Below, piece by piece: positions 1-15,300 of a DNA stretch of 64,000 nucleotides. Source of the stretch: Panorpa germanica. Taxonomy: Eukaryota; Arthropoda; Insecta; Mecoptera; Panorpidae. The position numbers and the translations under genes were made by a program. The notes under the pieces were generated by a model, which was not told the DNA's origin, did no database searches, and was given only the letters and a program-made list of their open reading frames with translations. The stretch lies in NCBI GenBank assembly GCA_963678705.1, contig OY783206.1, forward strand, positions 26,609,807 through 26,673,806. Reading direction: 5' to 3'. How positions within the stretch are numbered: position 1 is the stretch's first letter; the number at the start of each line of letters is the position of its first letter.

Positions 1-1856
1 GAGGAAAATAAGTTAAAGAACTCGTTAGGGAAGTGTGCGGATAAGTTCAACGAACTAGACCCAATAGGAAGGCACGTATTGCACTACGCGAATTTAGTTA
101 ATAATTACAAAGCTTTAAAATACATTTTGTTCAACGGATATAACTTGACGGAAGCAAATGCTGCAGAGCTGGGCATGTATAGACAAGATATAACCTCAGT
201 AATCGGAGCGAAATTAGTATTTGGGTGGCTGGCTGCAAAGTTGACGAAATATCCTCAGAATGCGCCTCTCTTAGGTTTGGTGCTATTAACTTCTAGCTTA
301 CAGGAGTACACGCTTTATTTCTTAATGGAGCATTCCAGGAATTCGCCTTTACACCTTGCGATCTTAAATCAATGTAGAGAAGATATTACTTTATTTGAAG
401 AAGAACATCGAAATACCAAAGATGAATTAGGGTTGACACCTTTACACGTTGCAGTCTGGATGGACGATGTGGATACGATGAAACTCTTGGGGGAGAAGGA
501 GGCAGAATACAGGAGAGATAACGCGTTTGGTGTTTATCCCCATCAATTTCTTTCATACTATAATGAAGGAATATACTATGTGCTGCAGCAGTTTTTTGAT
601 ACCATTATGATAGAACAAGCTTTAAGGGAGGATATAATGGCAGAGGATTACATCTCGCAAAACCTACCCTTACACAATGCTGTGCAAAAAAAAGAATTGC
701 GGAAATATCTTAAAAGCAACAGCGATGTTAATTCAATTAGAATTGGACCTGACTCCAAGGGACGCAGCATCCTACACGTGGCTGCAGCTAGTTCGTGCGA
801 TGAAATATTTGGGGAGTGCTTAGACAAAATAGAAATATATATTGAATATACAAGGGATGTTTTCGGTTACTACCCTCATCACTACGCTAGAAATATTATG
901 ATACACAATTCGCTGATGAACCGTGGTATTAATTACATAAACAGTTGGCTTGGGCCGGAGGAAACTCGGATAAATGGACTATGGTGGCCCGAATTGCTAA
1001 ATAAGGTAAATATTGATGCTTGATGGTTCGAACAAATTGTGGATTATGAGCCGGCAACTCCAAGAAATGAATAATTCATACATTTTTTTTGACAACGCTG
1101 ACAAATTTTTCATTACTTTGTTGTAGATATTTAATTTGAATTTGAATTTGACATTAATTATATTATATTTATTAAACTATTGCATAAAAATATAAATTTA
1201 ATTGGGAATTTAAAAATTCATTTTCAAAGGTACAGTCTTAATATTTGTTCGTCCCTCACATGTTTAGTATTTCGTAATTCGTATTACCGAGATAAACTTT
1301 TTGCATTTAACATTTTTAACAATTAGGTAAACCAAAGCAATTCAATATATTTCAGATTGAATCTACGCCCGACGAGTATCTGGAATCAGGCGACGGCATA
1401 GGCCTATTGACTAGCCTGCTGCTTTCTTCGGTGCGTTTAAAGCTGTTAAATAAGGATCCCGTAGACACATTTACATCCGCTCAAAATGGGGACGAGTTTA
1501 GTGTTTTCTATGATGCAGTCTTCCGCTCCAAGTGCCAATATCCTGTAGAAGACAAGAATCTATTTAAACCATACATGACCTTGAACAACCACATGTTCAG
1601 ACAATTTTATGAGGCAGCGGATAAACTAAGTTTAGATGCACAACGTGCAATGAATGTCAAGATAAATTACTTCTACGCCTTCATTGAAAATAATTCTGAA
1701 AAGTTTGAAAATCTTCTGAACGAACATACCCTAGAGAAAATAGCGTCACTCGTTCTTCCACATCTGGAGTTAATGGTGGAGGATGAAGACCATGTGAAGC
1801 ATTGTTCATGCTGGAAAGTTCTGGAAATTGGAGGTGAAACTTCTGGAAGAACTTAA
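1..1856 (+). CDS. Ankyrin-repeat protein, 3' part (two exons)
   Basis: Partial gene entering from the left edge. Exon A (1-1005) is open from base 1 and ends at AATAAG|GTAAAT. Exon B (1356-1856) follows acceptor TATATTTCAG, and both are phase 0, so they join cleanly. Exon A has degenerate ankyrin helices, for example TPLHVAVWMDDVDTMKLL near 439-492, LPLHNAVQKKEL near 667 and a third with ILHVAAA near 769. Exon B is an alpha-helical tail of about 166 residues with no motif I recognise, ending in TAA at 1854-1856. Ankyrin repeats mediate protein-protein contacts; the partner is unknown. The start lies outside the window. Confidence 0.75.
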
Positions 1857-1919
1857 TTTAGAGAGCACACATTTGAATAGAAAAGTATTGCAATTGATTT
1901 TAGTTGAAGCAACTTTAGT

Positions 1920-1925
1920 AATAAA
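1920..1925 (+). terminator. Poly(A) signal of ankyrin gene
   Basis: AATAAA 64 bases after the stop codon of the ankyrin-repeat gene, in an AT-rich 3' flank. Confidence 0.5.
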
Positions 1926-1934
1926 TGAATAGTT

Positions 1935-2130
1935 AGTGTGCTTGTGTCCTATGTCTTAATTTCTATAAAAGTGTACTGTATATTGATAAAGTGGGTTACT
2001 AGAACCTCAAATGTCTAATTCTTTTTTAATATCTCCTTATATGTTAGGAGATATTAACAATTAAAAAAGTCATTTTGTCCCTTTCATTATTAATGGGAGA
2101 CATATGACGTCACATGCTGCAATAATCTTT
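1935..2130. repeat. Fragment of TIR repeat family
   Basis: The stretch containing GCTTGTGTCCTATGTCTTAA and the following AATTTCTATAAAAGTGTAC to AATTAAAAAAGTCATTTTG segment matches one end of the complete 627-bp TIR element at 61082-61708. The other end is missing. The remainder up to about 2640 shows no gene. Confidence 0.65.
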
Positions 2131-2653
2131 TATACAACAGAGACACATACAAGTGTGTGTGTGTTACGTCATTTACTACTAACAGCTGGTTTGTGTATTC
2201 CAGAAAGTATGATATAACGCAGGTTATCATAAAGGAAAACTAATCTCGATTACTTATTTCTTCTGTGACGTATTATGCATATATAAAACATGCCACAAAG
2301 TAACATTATCTATTAAATTACCAGTCGTTGATAAATTTATGTTATTTTTATATTCAACATGAGATACAGACTTGTACTAAGGAGCCTACAGACAGCATAA
2401 GTACAAGACAAGTTGCGCCATTGTTTATACTATGTTTTCTCTCTTGTAGGAACAGACTGTTTCTAGAAGTATATTCTACAGACCATGTTTCTCTGTCACC
2501 TGTTGGAAATTAAAAAAATAATAAAAATATCAATAGAAATATATTAGCCTGTTTTTCAATAATTTTCACGCTGCAGGGCCCCGTCTACAGTTGACATAAC
2601 CCTACTTAATGCAATGAATGACAACAACAAGAGTTTGGTATTTTATAAATTTG

Positions 2654-2659
2654 TTTATT
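2654..2659 (-). terminator. Possible poly(A) signal of microexon gene
   Basis: AATAAA on the minus strand about 700 bases beyond the proposed stop codon at 3357-3359. I saw no closer AATAAA on that strand. The stretch 2660-3356 would then be 3' UTR; it holds no other gene I can support. Confidence 0.3.
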
Positions 2660-3356
2660 TTTTTATAAAAGCAGTACAATTTGGAATGTGTCAACTAATT
2701 TAAAATTTCCTTACAAATGTTTACCTGATTACAAATATCAAAATAAAGTACAGTGACACATTTTCAAATACACATTCTTTGAAGTTGACCTTGGAGGACA
2801 CGGGGAATTTAAAGATGGGTTGTGTAGAAAATCTGAAAATTAAAAAATATTGATTAATATTATTATTTGAATTTTTATAGTTGCGATAGTATAGACCTGT
2901 AATGAATTCACTTTATATGAAGGGTGTTTTTCTCAATGAATTTAGGTCTAAATTGCGTCTTTAGCGCCAACTTGGAAAATGTTTCAATTTCTTGGCGGTA
3001 CAGCGCGCTAAAGAAAAATTTGTACAAAATATTCTGCTGTTTGAAATTTCTAATAACCACCAGAGCTCTAGAACTAACTAATGCCAACACATTAAAAAAA
3101 AAGAATAAAGAAGATTACCAAACATTTATCAAAAAATCCAAATTGCATTGGAAAATGGCTACATCATTTTTAAATTTCGATTTAAGAATTTGCATTTCTG
3201 CATCAAAACAGAGTTCATTATAACAACCCTGTCGTAAGATCCTGTTTCTATCAAATGGAAATTGGGATCGGTTGAAATGTATTCAAACGAAATTGATAAC
3301 TTGATGTTTTTATAGCTTTAAACTAAGATAATGTATCTATATGAGTTTTGTTTACC

Positions 3357-3379
3357 TTAGAATAGTCCAAAGAAGTTGG
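3357..3379 (-). CDS. Microexon gene exon 71 (terminal, with stop)
   Basis: Acceptor TTGTATTTTATGCAG. Entered in phase 1 it reads seven residues ending hydrophobic (NFFGLF) and then TAA. A donor-like GTAAAC follows at once, but the stop precedes it, so this ends the protein either way. Confidence 0.6.
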
Positions 3380-6300
3380 CTGCATAAAATACAACAAATG
3401 CGAAGATAGGTGCTCGTTCGGCGTGGACTGCAACTCCTGGAAACAAAAAGTGCAAAATGTATAGCTGTATTAACGTGGGAGGAAGGGAAACGGGATGGGA
3501 AAGGCAAATGAAACCAAATATATTTATTGTGATCGTACACCAATGTGCGTGTTACTTTTCAAATAATATTTTTTCGCCATAAAATTGAACTGAAATTTGT
3601 TCTGCTAATACTTCCATAAATTAAAATCAATTGATATTGCTCTAATATAGTACTAGCCTGCCTACATGACAGATTCTATCAATGGGAAGACGCACAGGCC
3701 ATGTTACCGTGATTCTTCTAAAGGGTGTGCACTTCTCCCCGTCTCTATCATAGGACTCTACAATTTCTACTGCAGCTTTGCGTAATGCTGCAACGACAAA
3801 CCATGCAGTTTGAATCCGCGGTCTTTCCTCTTCCAACCTGCATGTATTTAGCACAATATTATCCCCCCTCTCCCCTCAAGTGTGCTACCTCTCCTTTATG
3901 GTCAACTCGCAATCTCGAGATAAGTGTCAGCGCTGTCCTGGAGACGTCTAGGTTTCCACAGAAGTGGATTTAAGTACAAGCGCACAAGGCGTACGTCTGC
4001 GACCCAAGCAAATTCAATCTTAAAGGGCAATCTCGGAAGGCCTGTCTTGCGTGGCGTGCGAGTTAAAAAAAAGAATATGGTCAACATGTATTTAAAATTT
4101 TCCTGTAATATTTTTAAGAGGGTGAAAGGGGCGGAAGGAGTCGTTACGCAAGTTCGTTGAGCAACATAAATCGAAGAGTCATTTAGAAGGTAATTGACTT
4201 CATTTGCTATCATTACAAAACATTTTCAGGCAGAAAATTGTCAAGATTCCTACTTGCTAGCTTGCCACAAGCTGCTCAAGATTCATTACTTACTTATCAT
4301 ATAGAAATTGTCTTGCAATGCCCTTTCTATCTTCTACAAGTTATTACAAGAGTTGCATTGCATTGCATTTTCTACCTGGGTTACGCTTATCAACGTATTG
4401 TTTCGTGAATGTCACAGATTAAATAATTCTGAAGATCAAAGTTCTTACCTGCGCTACCAGCATCATCGTCTGTATTGGGTAGTTACCAAATAAAAATATT
4501 TCAAAATATATAAACAAATTATTATTTCATGTCCAGAAGAAGAGTGTCAAGAGACAATAAATTAATTGATCAAGCAAAAATTAACTAAAGCCATTAATAC
4601 AATTTATTTCGCTGTTGTAGACGCTGACTGGTTAAGAGTTTTAAATAAATTTTAGTTTCGTTGAGCTAGATTTGTGTTTTAAACCACTGCGTGTCGCTTG
4701 GACAAATAAATAGATTACCATATTGTTATTATATTGTTACCATCTGTACAAGTAGCAATCAGCAACCGAGCAAATACAGGATGACAGATAACATGTTGCC
4801 AGAGAACTATCAACTGTCCAGTCTAAGGTGTGACCAGAGACTAACAAGTTATCCAGAAACACAACTTGTCAAAAGTCAGACAGAACTGTCATCGCGCATT
4901 CGAGGCTGTAGTTACATTTGTGTCAACAGTGGTACAGAAACGTCGAGGTTAAATGCAATCTGATACACACTGATGCATTTATTTAGACATGAAAGCTAAC
5001 AAAATTAATACCTTCGGACGGGTAGGCTGCGTGAAGTAAAACCAAATATAACAAATATAGGAAGAATTATTATTTCATGGCCAAATTCGTTAACACGTTT
5101 AGTGTTTAGTGTTAATTAATTTTACATTATATTCAAAGACATTTTATGTAACGTATATTGTATTTCATATGTTTTGGTTACAAGAGATTGTGATTGAAGT
5201 GTGTAATGGTCATCTTGCTGAAAATAATAGACAGGTATGTGCGAAGGTTCGTTAGTTTTTCCAATATCCAAAAACGCTGCTGAATATTTGATATTATTTG
5301 TAAATTTGTTAATAATTTGGTGCTAAAATCACATAGAAAGTTATTATCCAAAATATGTTTGATTTCAATTGACATAAAGAAGAATGTCTGATTATTTGTG
5401 TTTAATTTTTGGAAGAATGTAATACTTTGAAGAGAAAAAATAACATTGTCCCTTTTATCACCAAGCTGTTTATGTATAAATATTTTTATTCAATAATATA
5501 CTTTGTTACTTTCATCTAGTCTGATTATGCAGGATGACAGTTTCAAATTACAAATGTATTTTACACAGGACTCCTGTCAGCTTCTGTTGGTTTCATTGAA
5601 AATATGTACTATTTATATATTTAATTATCACACAAAATTCCAAAATATTGTGAGGACTATTACTTCCAAAATTTATGATGTACAATTGTACACTCATAAA
5701 CAAAAGCTTCTTAACTATAATTATTATTTTCGGTTAATTGAAATAAACGAAAAATTGGTTGCCTTAATAATATTCGTAAATCAGATCCTGATTAGAACAC
5801 AGCAGACTTACCGTCTATTAAATCAGGAAAAAGGAGCAAATTAATGAACTAATAAGAACTATTTCAAGTGCAATTTATTTCAATTTATTTGTCTATTTGA
5901 AAGACCGAACAAAGGTATTTTTTTAAACAGTTTAGCCTCATTTTAGCAAGAATCTTCCCATAAATAATAAGATCCCCATTTAATCTCCTAAAAGAAATTT
6001 AAATCATCGTGCTCGTGTTCTTCGTTGGTTCTCCCGATGTATGCCGAGCAGACCCAGTCCAGAAACGATTTGGTTAAATGTCACACTTTGTGAAATTTCT
6101 GTCACTGTTGCATTTAAGTTGTATTTTGCATCAACTTGTTCTTCTTTATGTAAAACATAAATTATATTTGGCGGGAACTGCTTAGTAGTGACAGCCATTA
6201 TTGTAATGTTACATGAACTAAACGGACGGATACATACGGCCTGCAGATGTCATAGTAACAGTCGTCGTAATGGTATTTATGGAAATGAAGATTTATTTTA

Positions 6301-9300
6301 TTGTTATTAATAAATAGACTAATAATGATAGCAACATAAATAATAAGTTTATTATAAAACCACGCCCCGTATCAGACAAGATGATTGATCCGAGTAAGGA
6401 TCAGGAAGATCAAATGCGTCAGATTTGATCTCACAGTTATTAAACATATGGGCGCGGTTGGAGAAAGTATAAAAATGAAGAGAGATGAGTGTATCGGTCA
6501 TTACTCACAGTCTGTAGATATGAAGAATCACAATTTAATCCTCGTTCAAATAGATGGGAATAATTGTAAAATCAAAAAAAGTAAAACCACCACTGCAGCT
6601 AAATATGCTTGCTTTGTAAACAATTTGGATCCACGTATTTCCACGTAACTACAGGAACAAGAAACACGTTGTTCAATAGAAGAGTTTGAGCCTTCATTTG
6701 AGATTATCCATTCCGAACTGGGTTAGTTTACTGTGTTCATTTTTGACAAAATTAGAATTGAAGAATTTTTTTTAAGGTTATTGTCATCAGGTTACTTCCG
6801 TCTATTTAAGTCATTTCTTATTGAAAATCTGCGTCTATAGATTCGCACTTTTATGCAACTAGGTAAATGAACAAGACAGTGCACTAAATGTTTTCCTTAG
6901 ATTCCCAGAATCCAATCTGAAGTGCGTAGATGTTCGTTGCATCCGCCGCATTAACGAATGCGCGCACGATTTTCCTTCTAGTTCACATACAGTTTGCCCT
7001 GGTCCGCATGCGTTTAAATGTGATAGACCAAAAGAATTTTTCACATTTGAAGGAATTGGGATTAGCAGGCCACACTTGGCTTCAGCGAAGTTGCAAGGAC
7101 GATAACGAAACACAATATCCGTGCACCCATTTACGTAAATTCGGAATCGTCCAAAAGTAATGCAACGTATTATCTTCATCGGAGGCAGCCATTTTAATGA
7201 GCTAATATTTCTAACATCGTTGATAATGTATTTTAAAGCATAATTTGCACATCTATTAAAAGGATTTGTAACATCCTGTATTAGAACACGTTTGTAGTTG
7301 ATCGAAGGAGCGAATTATAGATTTTGCTAGTAACTTACGGTCTTAAAAGTAAATCGTCCATTTTATTATTATTTCTCTATATACAAGAGGAATGTTTCTT
7401 TGTATGGCCACTATTATCACAATAATTCTTTAATAATGTATATTGACAAGCAAATCATTGTAACGCATAAAGGTTTGATTAAATTAGGCCGTGACGTCAT
7501 ACTAGGTCACTAGATCCCGACATTTACTTCGAAAATCAATTTGGAGATTGTACTCAATGCAGAGGGACTGGTACCGCGAAGCCAGTGGAAGAGCTTCAAA
7601 GGGAAGCGTTCAGTATCGGATCAGAATGGCGGCGATTAGCTGATTCTTCCGCGTTATGCAAAACAGCCAACGTGTGGCAATGGATCCTGTGGAGATTCCT
7701 AGGATGATTCCTGACCTGATTTCGGTTCGCTACTAGAGCGATAACATTCGTGTTCGCGTACGAATAATTAAATGCTTGCCCTGTGACCACGAATATTTTC
7801 GCTGTGAACTTGACTACGTATATATTTTTTCAGTGAGAACTACCAACACAGGTTGATAAGTTTTTAGACTTACATTCTGAAGTAATTAATTCCAGAAAGT
7901 TAATATTAATTGAAAACGTTGCAATAATAACCTCTAAGATTTGGAACAATTTGATATCTTACGTCGATTATCTTGCTTTTATAAATTTAATGGTTTTTAT
8001 GCCAAAAATCACGGTTCTCCGTTCAAAATTCTGTACCAAACAAATAAACGCCTGGAACATATGCATTACTATTACTAATTAAAAAATGTTCTACGGATTA
8101 TTGGACTCTTACTGGACAAATTATAAAAAACGTTCTGGAGTCTGATGGAGTATAAGACAAAGTGTCTCTAGTGTGTGATCGCCTTTATCAAATTGTTCCA
8201 GATAATTCATAATGCATAACTTACTGCCGTCGTCTGCTATTGGCTGATCTGTTGTAAATTACAAAAAATCCCGATTAACAGTCTGTTTTAAATTGCTGAA
8301 TAACTTTCCTTATTATACTTCAATTATATAATGTGCAATCCCTATTTTATTTAGAAATAACAATTCGCTTCGCTAACGTGGTGTCCAGGTCCTCTTTGTT
8401 TTCAGAATTAATAACCCCAGACTATCGGCGTGTGGAATTAAGTGGATGGTAAGTTGATTAATTTGAAGCGCAAGTGGTTAATACGCTCGTATGTGTTCAT
8501 TGTAATGTTTCAAATAGCTATTTTTGAAGCTTCAGTAATAATTGAAACATATTATATATTCTTTATACTTGTTCTGATTGTAAAATTTATAACGAAAATT
8601 TCATGAAATTACGAGCATCATTTGAAGGTAATTTTTAAATTTGAAATGCTTTATACCATACACTAGGCGCTCTAAAACGAAGTTCACGTTATTCAATTTG
8701 AAATTTACTGTTTGTTAAGTATTTTAATTAATTTGATCGAATCTCTTCAATTTTGAACATGGCTATTAAAATCAGAAATAGCGCACTTTTATATAACCAT
8801 TTTAGTAGAAGGTCGCATTTTGTGCAAAAAATGACAGTATGTCCGCCATTTTGTTATTTTTTATTAATGTATTATTTTTTACCAAAACTAAATTTTACGG
8901 TTTTAAAAATTCTTTTATTTTTTGTTTCCGTTAAAGTGTACGATCACAGCAAGTTTTTAGGAAGGCGTCCATTTTGAACACGTGTACCCGTCGATTGGCA
9001 TCACCACTGCGGCTGAAATATGTTTTTGGCATCACTCAATGTATACGTGTTGGTATGCTATATTGATTTCTAGCAGCAAACCTGTTTCTTTTGGTTCATT
9101 ACCGTACTCCTCCTTAGCCCTTTAAATTTTTATGTGAAGTTGACCTCAAAGGAAGGAGAATCCAGATCATGCTCTACCTATGTTAGATTACTAACGTAAC
9201 TGATAACTGAATCAATAGAAATGAAATAATCCAGTTTCAATTTACAAAATGAAAGTGATTATCCACTAATAAAAGTACATTTAATTTTGTGACCTATTTT

Positions 9301-12300
9301 ACTGCTGTTCGAATAATAGATCTAACATTTTGCGCATTTGCTTTGGGTTTTCGGGCGTCTGATTAAAGCATTTTAGAATTCATCCCAAAGAGTGCGTATA
9401 TTTCGCCGGTTTTGTTGCAACAAAATTATTATTTTACAATAAATATAAATATTATAATTTAAACAAATTAAATGAAAAGTAAATTTATTATGAATCTTGA
9501 ATTTGGAAAAAAAGTAAAGCTCTATAAAGTAAATGTTGAAACCAAGGTCAAACTTAAATGAAAGAAAACAAAATATTCACCAGTTGCCATCCCTACAAAC
9601 AATGTTGACAAGATTCGTATAGGATTCGTATTAGATTCGAACGGATTGAACTGAATCGCATTAGAATTGTATTAGATTCGGATGAGATTTAGAGAAATTG
9701 TTTGTAGGGATGGTGCCATGATCTAAATTAAACGTAATTTTTGTGATTTAGTGGTTTGAATAGCTATACGTCGCATTTTCGTTGTGCTAGAAGATGCATT
9801 ATGAGCGTTTATGCATTATGTAAGTTTAAATCTTCTTCTTAGTTTTGGTGTAGTACGCTATTTAGCTTCTATTGCAAAATGAGTATTACCATTAAATAAA
9901 ATTAACAAAGGTTTGTTGTAGTACAATAAGAAAAGATTTCATCCGTTTTAACAATTGTGTAAACTCTTGTGATTGGATCACGTAGAAACGTAGTGTATTA
10001 ACATTTATTATTTCGTAGATCACATTAAATATGAAGATTTACTCACCATCTACAAAGGCAAATAAAGTTAAATTAGGAAAGGTTTCGTTGTAGTACAATT
10101 AGAACAGATTTCATCCATTTTAACAATTGTGTAAACTCTTGTCATTGGATCACATGGAAACGCGATTCGTATGGTAGCTCGAAAACAGCTCCGCCAATGT
10201 TTTTGAAAATTTGCTATTTGGTAGAGAAAAAAATTCTAAGATTTTTGGCGTCCTCGAATTTTCCCCTGAATTTCCTGGAAACTCGTAATTTTTAATTCGT
10301 AAAAGATAGAAAGTTGAAATTTGGCACGTGCATTACAGTGTTCAATGCTAACATTTTTTGAAAATTAGAAATTTCAAATTTTATAAAAGGGCCGCTGAGA
10401 AAATTAGGTGGCCCAGTAGGAAACATTGGAGAAAGTTTAAATTTTGCATTAATTTTGTAATAATTAAATAATATATTAAAAATAAAAAATTCAAAACTCA
10501 AAAATTTTATTTGGGGGCGCGTGGGCGCTTTTTGCCAAGGGTAAAAATTGTGCTAGAAAGTTGAAATTTTGTATATGGGCTAACTTTGGTACAAATCGAA
10601 GAAAAATTACCAAATTTTGAAAAAAAGTTGGTCAAATAACGAATAAATTGAAAATATTTTATATTTTGTTGAAAAAAATAAATTTTGTTAGTCAGTTTGT
10701 ATGAAAAATTATTTGTTGTTATATGTAAAATTAATATAGAACGAGTTAAATATTTTAATTTAAAAGTGGAATTAAAATTTGAAATTCAATTCAATTCACA
10801 CATAAAAGACAGTCGTCGCTTGCGACGGGAGTGTACTCTAGTAAACATATAAACGTACAGTTGGAACATTATAATATACGACTAGCTTTTACCCCCGTCG
10901 CAAGCGACGTTTGTTTTTTGTGTGTGGCTTGAATTTCATGTCAAAATTTAATTCCATTTTTAAATTGAAATAATAAATAAACTCGTCCTATATTAATTTT
11001 ACATATAATAACAATTAATTTTTCATACAAACTGACCAAGAAAATATATTTTTTATATTAAAATAAAAAATATTTTCAATTTATGCGTTATTTGACCAAC
11101 TTTTTTTCAAAATTTGGGATTTTTTTTGATTAGTAAATAAGTTACCAAGGTTAGCCTATATACAAAATTTCAACTTTCTAGCACAATTTTTACATTCAAA
11201 AAATATTGTCCCCCGTGCCCCCAAATAAAATTTTGAATTTTCTATTATTGATAATATACTTAATTATTCTAGAATTTAGAATATGAACTTTTTTTGACGT
11301 TTCCTACCGGGCCCCCGAATTTCTTCAACCCCCGCTTTTTTAATTTTTGAATTTCTAATTTTTGAGAAATGACAGCATTGAATACCTTAAAACACATGAA
11401 AAATTTCATCTTTTTATAATTTACGAATTAAAAGTAATACAGCAAAAAAGGGCTCACTTTTTTTACATTTTTTCCCAAGGGAAATTCAGGGAAAAATCCG
11501 GGGACGCTAGAAGACTTAGATTTTTTTCTCTTTAAAGTCTCTTTTAAAGTCTAAGGTTTACCCCCGTCGCAAAGCGATGTCTTTTTGGCGTGTATCATTT
11601 AAATCCAATAAAATAATTCGTAATTAAATTTCATATTTAACTGTTCTATTTTTAAATTGAAATAATAAATAAACTCGCGCACATATACACACATATAAAT
11701 TGATTAAAAAAATATATTTTTTTTATCAAAAAAAAAAATATTTTCAATTTAGGCGTTAATTGACCAATTTTTTTTCAAAATTTGGGATTTTTTTTTTCGA
11801 TTCGTAAATAAGTTACCAAGGTTAGCCTATATACAAAATTTTAACTTTCTAGCACAATTTTTACTCTCGAAAAATACTGCCCCCGTGCCCCCCAATAAAA
11901 TTTTGAAATTTTGAATTTTTTTTTATTATTAATATACTTAATTATTCTAGAATCCAGAATATGAACTTTCTCCAAAGTTCCGTAACGGGCCCCCAAATTT
12001 CTGTAACCCCCCCTTTTTCAATTTTTGAATTTCTAATTTTTGAGAAATGTCAGCATTGAATACCTTAATACACACACCAAATTTCAGTTTTCTATCTTTT
12101 CTAGTTCGTCAGATATTTGCAAAAGTATTTTTTCGAATTTTCCAGTTTTTCCAGAATAATTTGTTCCAGGGAAATTCAGGGAAAAATTCAGGGACGTAGA
12201 AAGTCTTAGAAATTCGTCCTTTACATAATATCAAAATTTAAAAAACTTTGTAGGCACCGTTTAGAAGATGCCATACAGATTTTGTTACCGGAAATATATA

Positions 12301-15300
12301 TATATATATATATATAAATATCTATGAGTTCTTATGAGTTTTCCATGTTAAATTGGAACATTACGAACATTATAATAGTAGATAGGAATTATTTTGCAGT
12401 GCAAGTTTCACACTTCCTAGGTTACTACAACTTAATTAAAGTGATTACTGTGGTTCAAGATAATATAGAGAATCCATTTCTCAAGGTATGTTATGTTATA
12501 TTTAGCAGAGATAAACTATTAATTTATATTAATCAGGTTTATTATTTAATTAAAATGTACACATGCGTTATGGAGTCACAGAGTATAGAATTACATACTA
12601 GGACGGTATTACAGAGTACAGTAATACCGAGTGTAAAAAGAAAGGTAGAATAGTCAAACCCTAGAGGGCGCTAAATTTAAATCCAACACTCCCTCTAAAT
12701 TTAGACATTCTAACAACAAATTATGATTAATTGAGTGTCAAAAAACATTAATCAAGTTATAGTACAAGATATTCTAACATATCACTTAACAAAAGAGTTG
12801 TAGTTAAACATACCAAGTTTAGATCTTAAGAATTGGAATTTATCTTTTGACAATGCTTTAGTTAATATATCTGCATATTGATCAGCAGTGCTTACAGATT
12901 TAAGATCTATAATCTTTTGAGAATATTTTTCTTTTATGAAGTGATACTTAATATCAATATGTTTACATCTTTTATGAAAATTTATATTCTTAATTACACT
13001 GATGGCACTTTGATTGTCCAAATGTAAACACATAGTGTCTTGTTTAAATTCACCAATATCACTTAACACTTGCTTTATCCACATAGCTTCTTTTGTTGCA
13101 GCACAGGCGGCCATAAATTCAGCTTCTGTTGTTGACAGAGCAACCGTCTGTTGGCGTTGGCTTGACCATGTTACAGCAGCACCATTCTTTATGAAGACGT
13201 AGCCAGTAACTGAACGTCTTGTTTCAATATCGTTTGCATAATCAGCATCACTATAACCAGTAACAGCTGGTGGCTCTGATGTTGATGAGTAGTTCAGGCC
13301 ATAATCTTTAGTATCCTTCAGGTACTTGAAGATCTTCGTGACAGCATTCCAGTGTGATTTGTTATAGCAACTTAAAAATCGACTTACCAGGCTTACGGCA
13401 AACATAATTTCTGGTCGACTGACTGTAGCTAGATGCATAAGAGAACCTACAGCTTCTCTATAAGGATAGTTTTTCTCTGGTTCTCCATCTTCCTTTTGTA
13501 GCTTTTGTTTTGTCATTTTCAGTTTCTGTCTCATTCAATTCTACCGAAACAAAATCTCTTTTCACTGAGGATTCAAGAAATGTAGCATCTCTGCTCTTTA
13601 TTACCTTTCTAGTATTTGGTAATGTGAATCTGTATCCTTTTGTATTGTCGCAGTATCCGATGAAGATCATTCTTTGAGCCTTTGGATCCCATTTTCTGCG
13701 TTTTTCTTTAGGTAGATGAACCATTGCCTCGCAGCCAAATATACGCATATGATTAACATTTGGTTTGCGTCCAGATTTCCATAGGAGTCTTGAAAGCTAA
13801 GGATTTGGTTGGGGAACGATTGATGATGTAAGCAGCAGTGTGTATTGCATCTGCCCAATACAACTTCGGCAGACCAGCGTTGAGTAGCATGCACTTCGCT
13901 TTTTCAACCAGTGTCCGATTCATACGTTCCGCAGTCCCATTCTGTTCAGGCGTGTATGGTGTGGTGGTCTGATGAATGATTCCGGCACCTTTCAGGTAAT
14001 CAGAGAAGGCTTTGTTATCGTATTCAAGTCCGTTGTCTGTACGAAGAACCTTTATACGAGCATCCGATTGATTTTCAACTTCTTGCTTGAATTCTTTGAA
14101 TTTACTGAGCACTTCAGACTTGTTGTGAAGAAAGTATACTGAAATCTTCTTGGAATATTCATCTAGGAAGGTTAAAAAATATCTGCTCCCACCGAGAGAC
14201 TGGGTTTCCATTGGTCCACATACGTCAGAATGAACCAATTCTAGGGGTTTGGTGACTCTTAATCCATCACTTTTAAAAGGTAGCCGTGTCTGCTTTCCTT
14301 CTTTACAAGTTATGCATTTCAGATTTTCTGTATTTCCTGAGAAAGTTAAATGCTCTGTGTTATCAGACAATTTTTTCAAAGTTTGGAAATTAAGATGTCC
14401 CATCCTCTGGTGCCAGCAAAAAGCATCTTGTTCATGTTCAACACTGGACATGTGCGCAAGGCTTTCAGACATGTTCAGTCGGTACATGTTGTTTACAATG
14501 CTCGCAGTTGCTATAATTTGATTCTTGCTGTTCATGATCACACAGCCTGAGGTATCAAATTTCACCTGGCCTCCATTTTTAATAATTTCGCTTACAGATA
14601 TCAGATTAGTTGCCAATTCAGGAACATATAAGACATTTGTGAACAGAATCTTATTCTCTTGCCCGTTTTGGTCATAAATGTTTAAGCTGACATCTCCTGA
14701 GCTTTGCACAGATAACACTTTGTTATCAGCAACACGAATGTTCTTTGTTATAGGGGTAGTTTCCTTTACAATTATATTCTTGGTCTTAGTCATATGTGCC
14801 GAAGCACCGGAGTCTATGTACCAAGCATCATCATAGTGGGATGATGTAACAAACACAGCAGCATGAGAAGAGCTAGGTTTCTGAGTCTTGTTCATGGGTT
14901 TGTATTTGTTGCATTCAGAACGTTTATGTCCATGTTGATTGCAGGAATAACATCTCGGACCCTTGTAGAACTTCTTCTTTACAGAGTTGTTATGAAACTT
15001 CTTGTTGACAGCAAAAGCCGTTGTTTTGTTGTCTGAATTTCTAACATCTTGCAATAGTTTTGCTTTAACACCGTCTGCAGTTATTTTTGTGCCTGAGCTT
15101 TCGATCGCAATAATCATTGGTTGATATGATTCGGGCAGACCGGAGAGCAGCAATGTCCCGAGCCACTCGTCGTCCACTTTAAAGCCAATGTTGCGCAGCT
15201 TGTGAGCAGTTGACATAATTTTGCTCACATACTCTTCTATACTTTGACATCCACATAGCGATGTGTTACATAAATCACGTAGCAGACCAACTCGGCGTGT

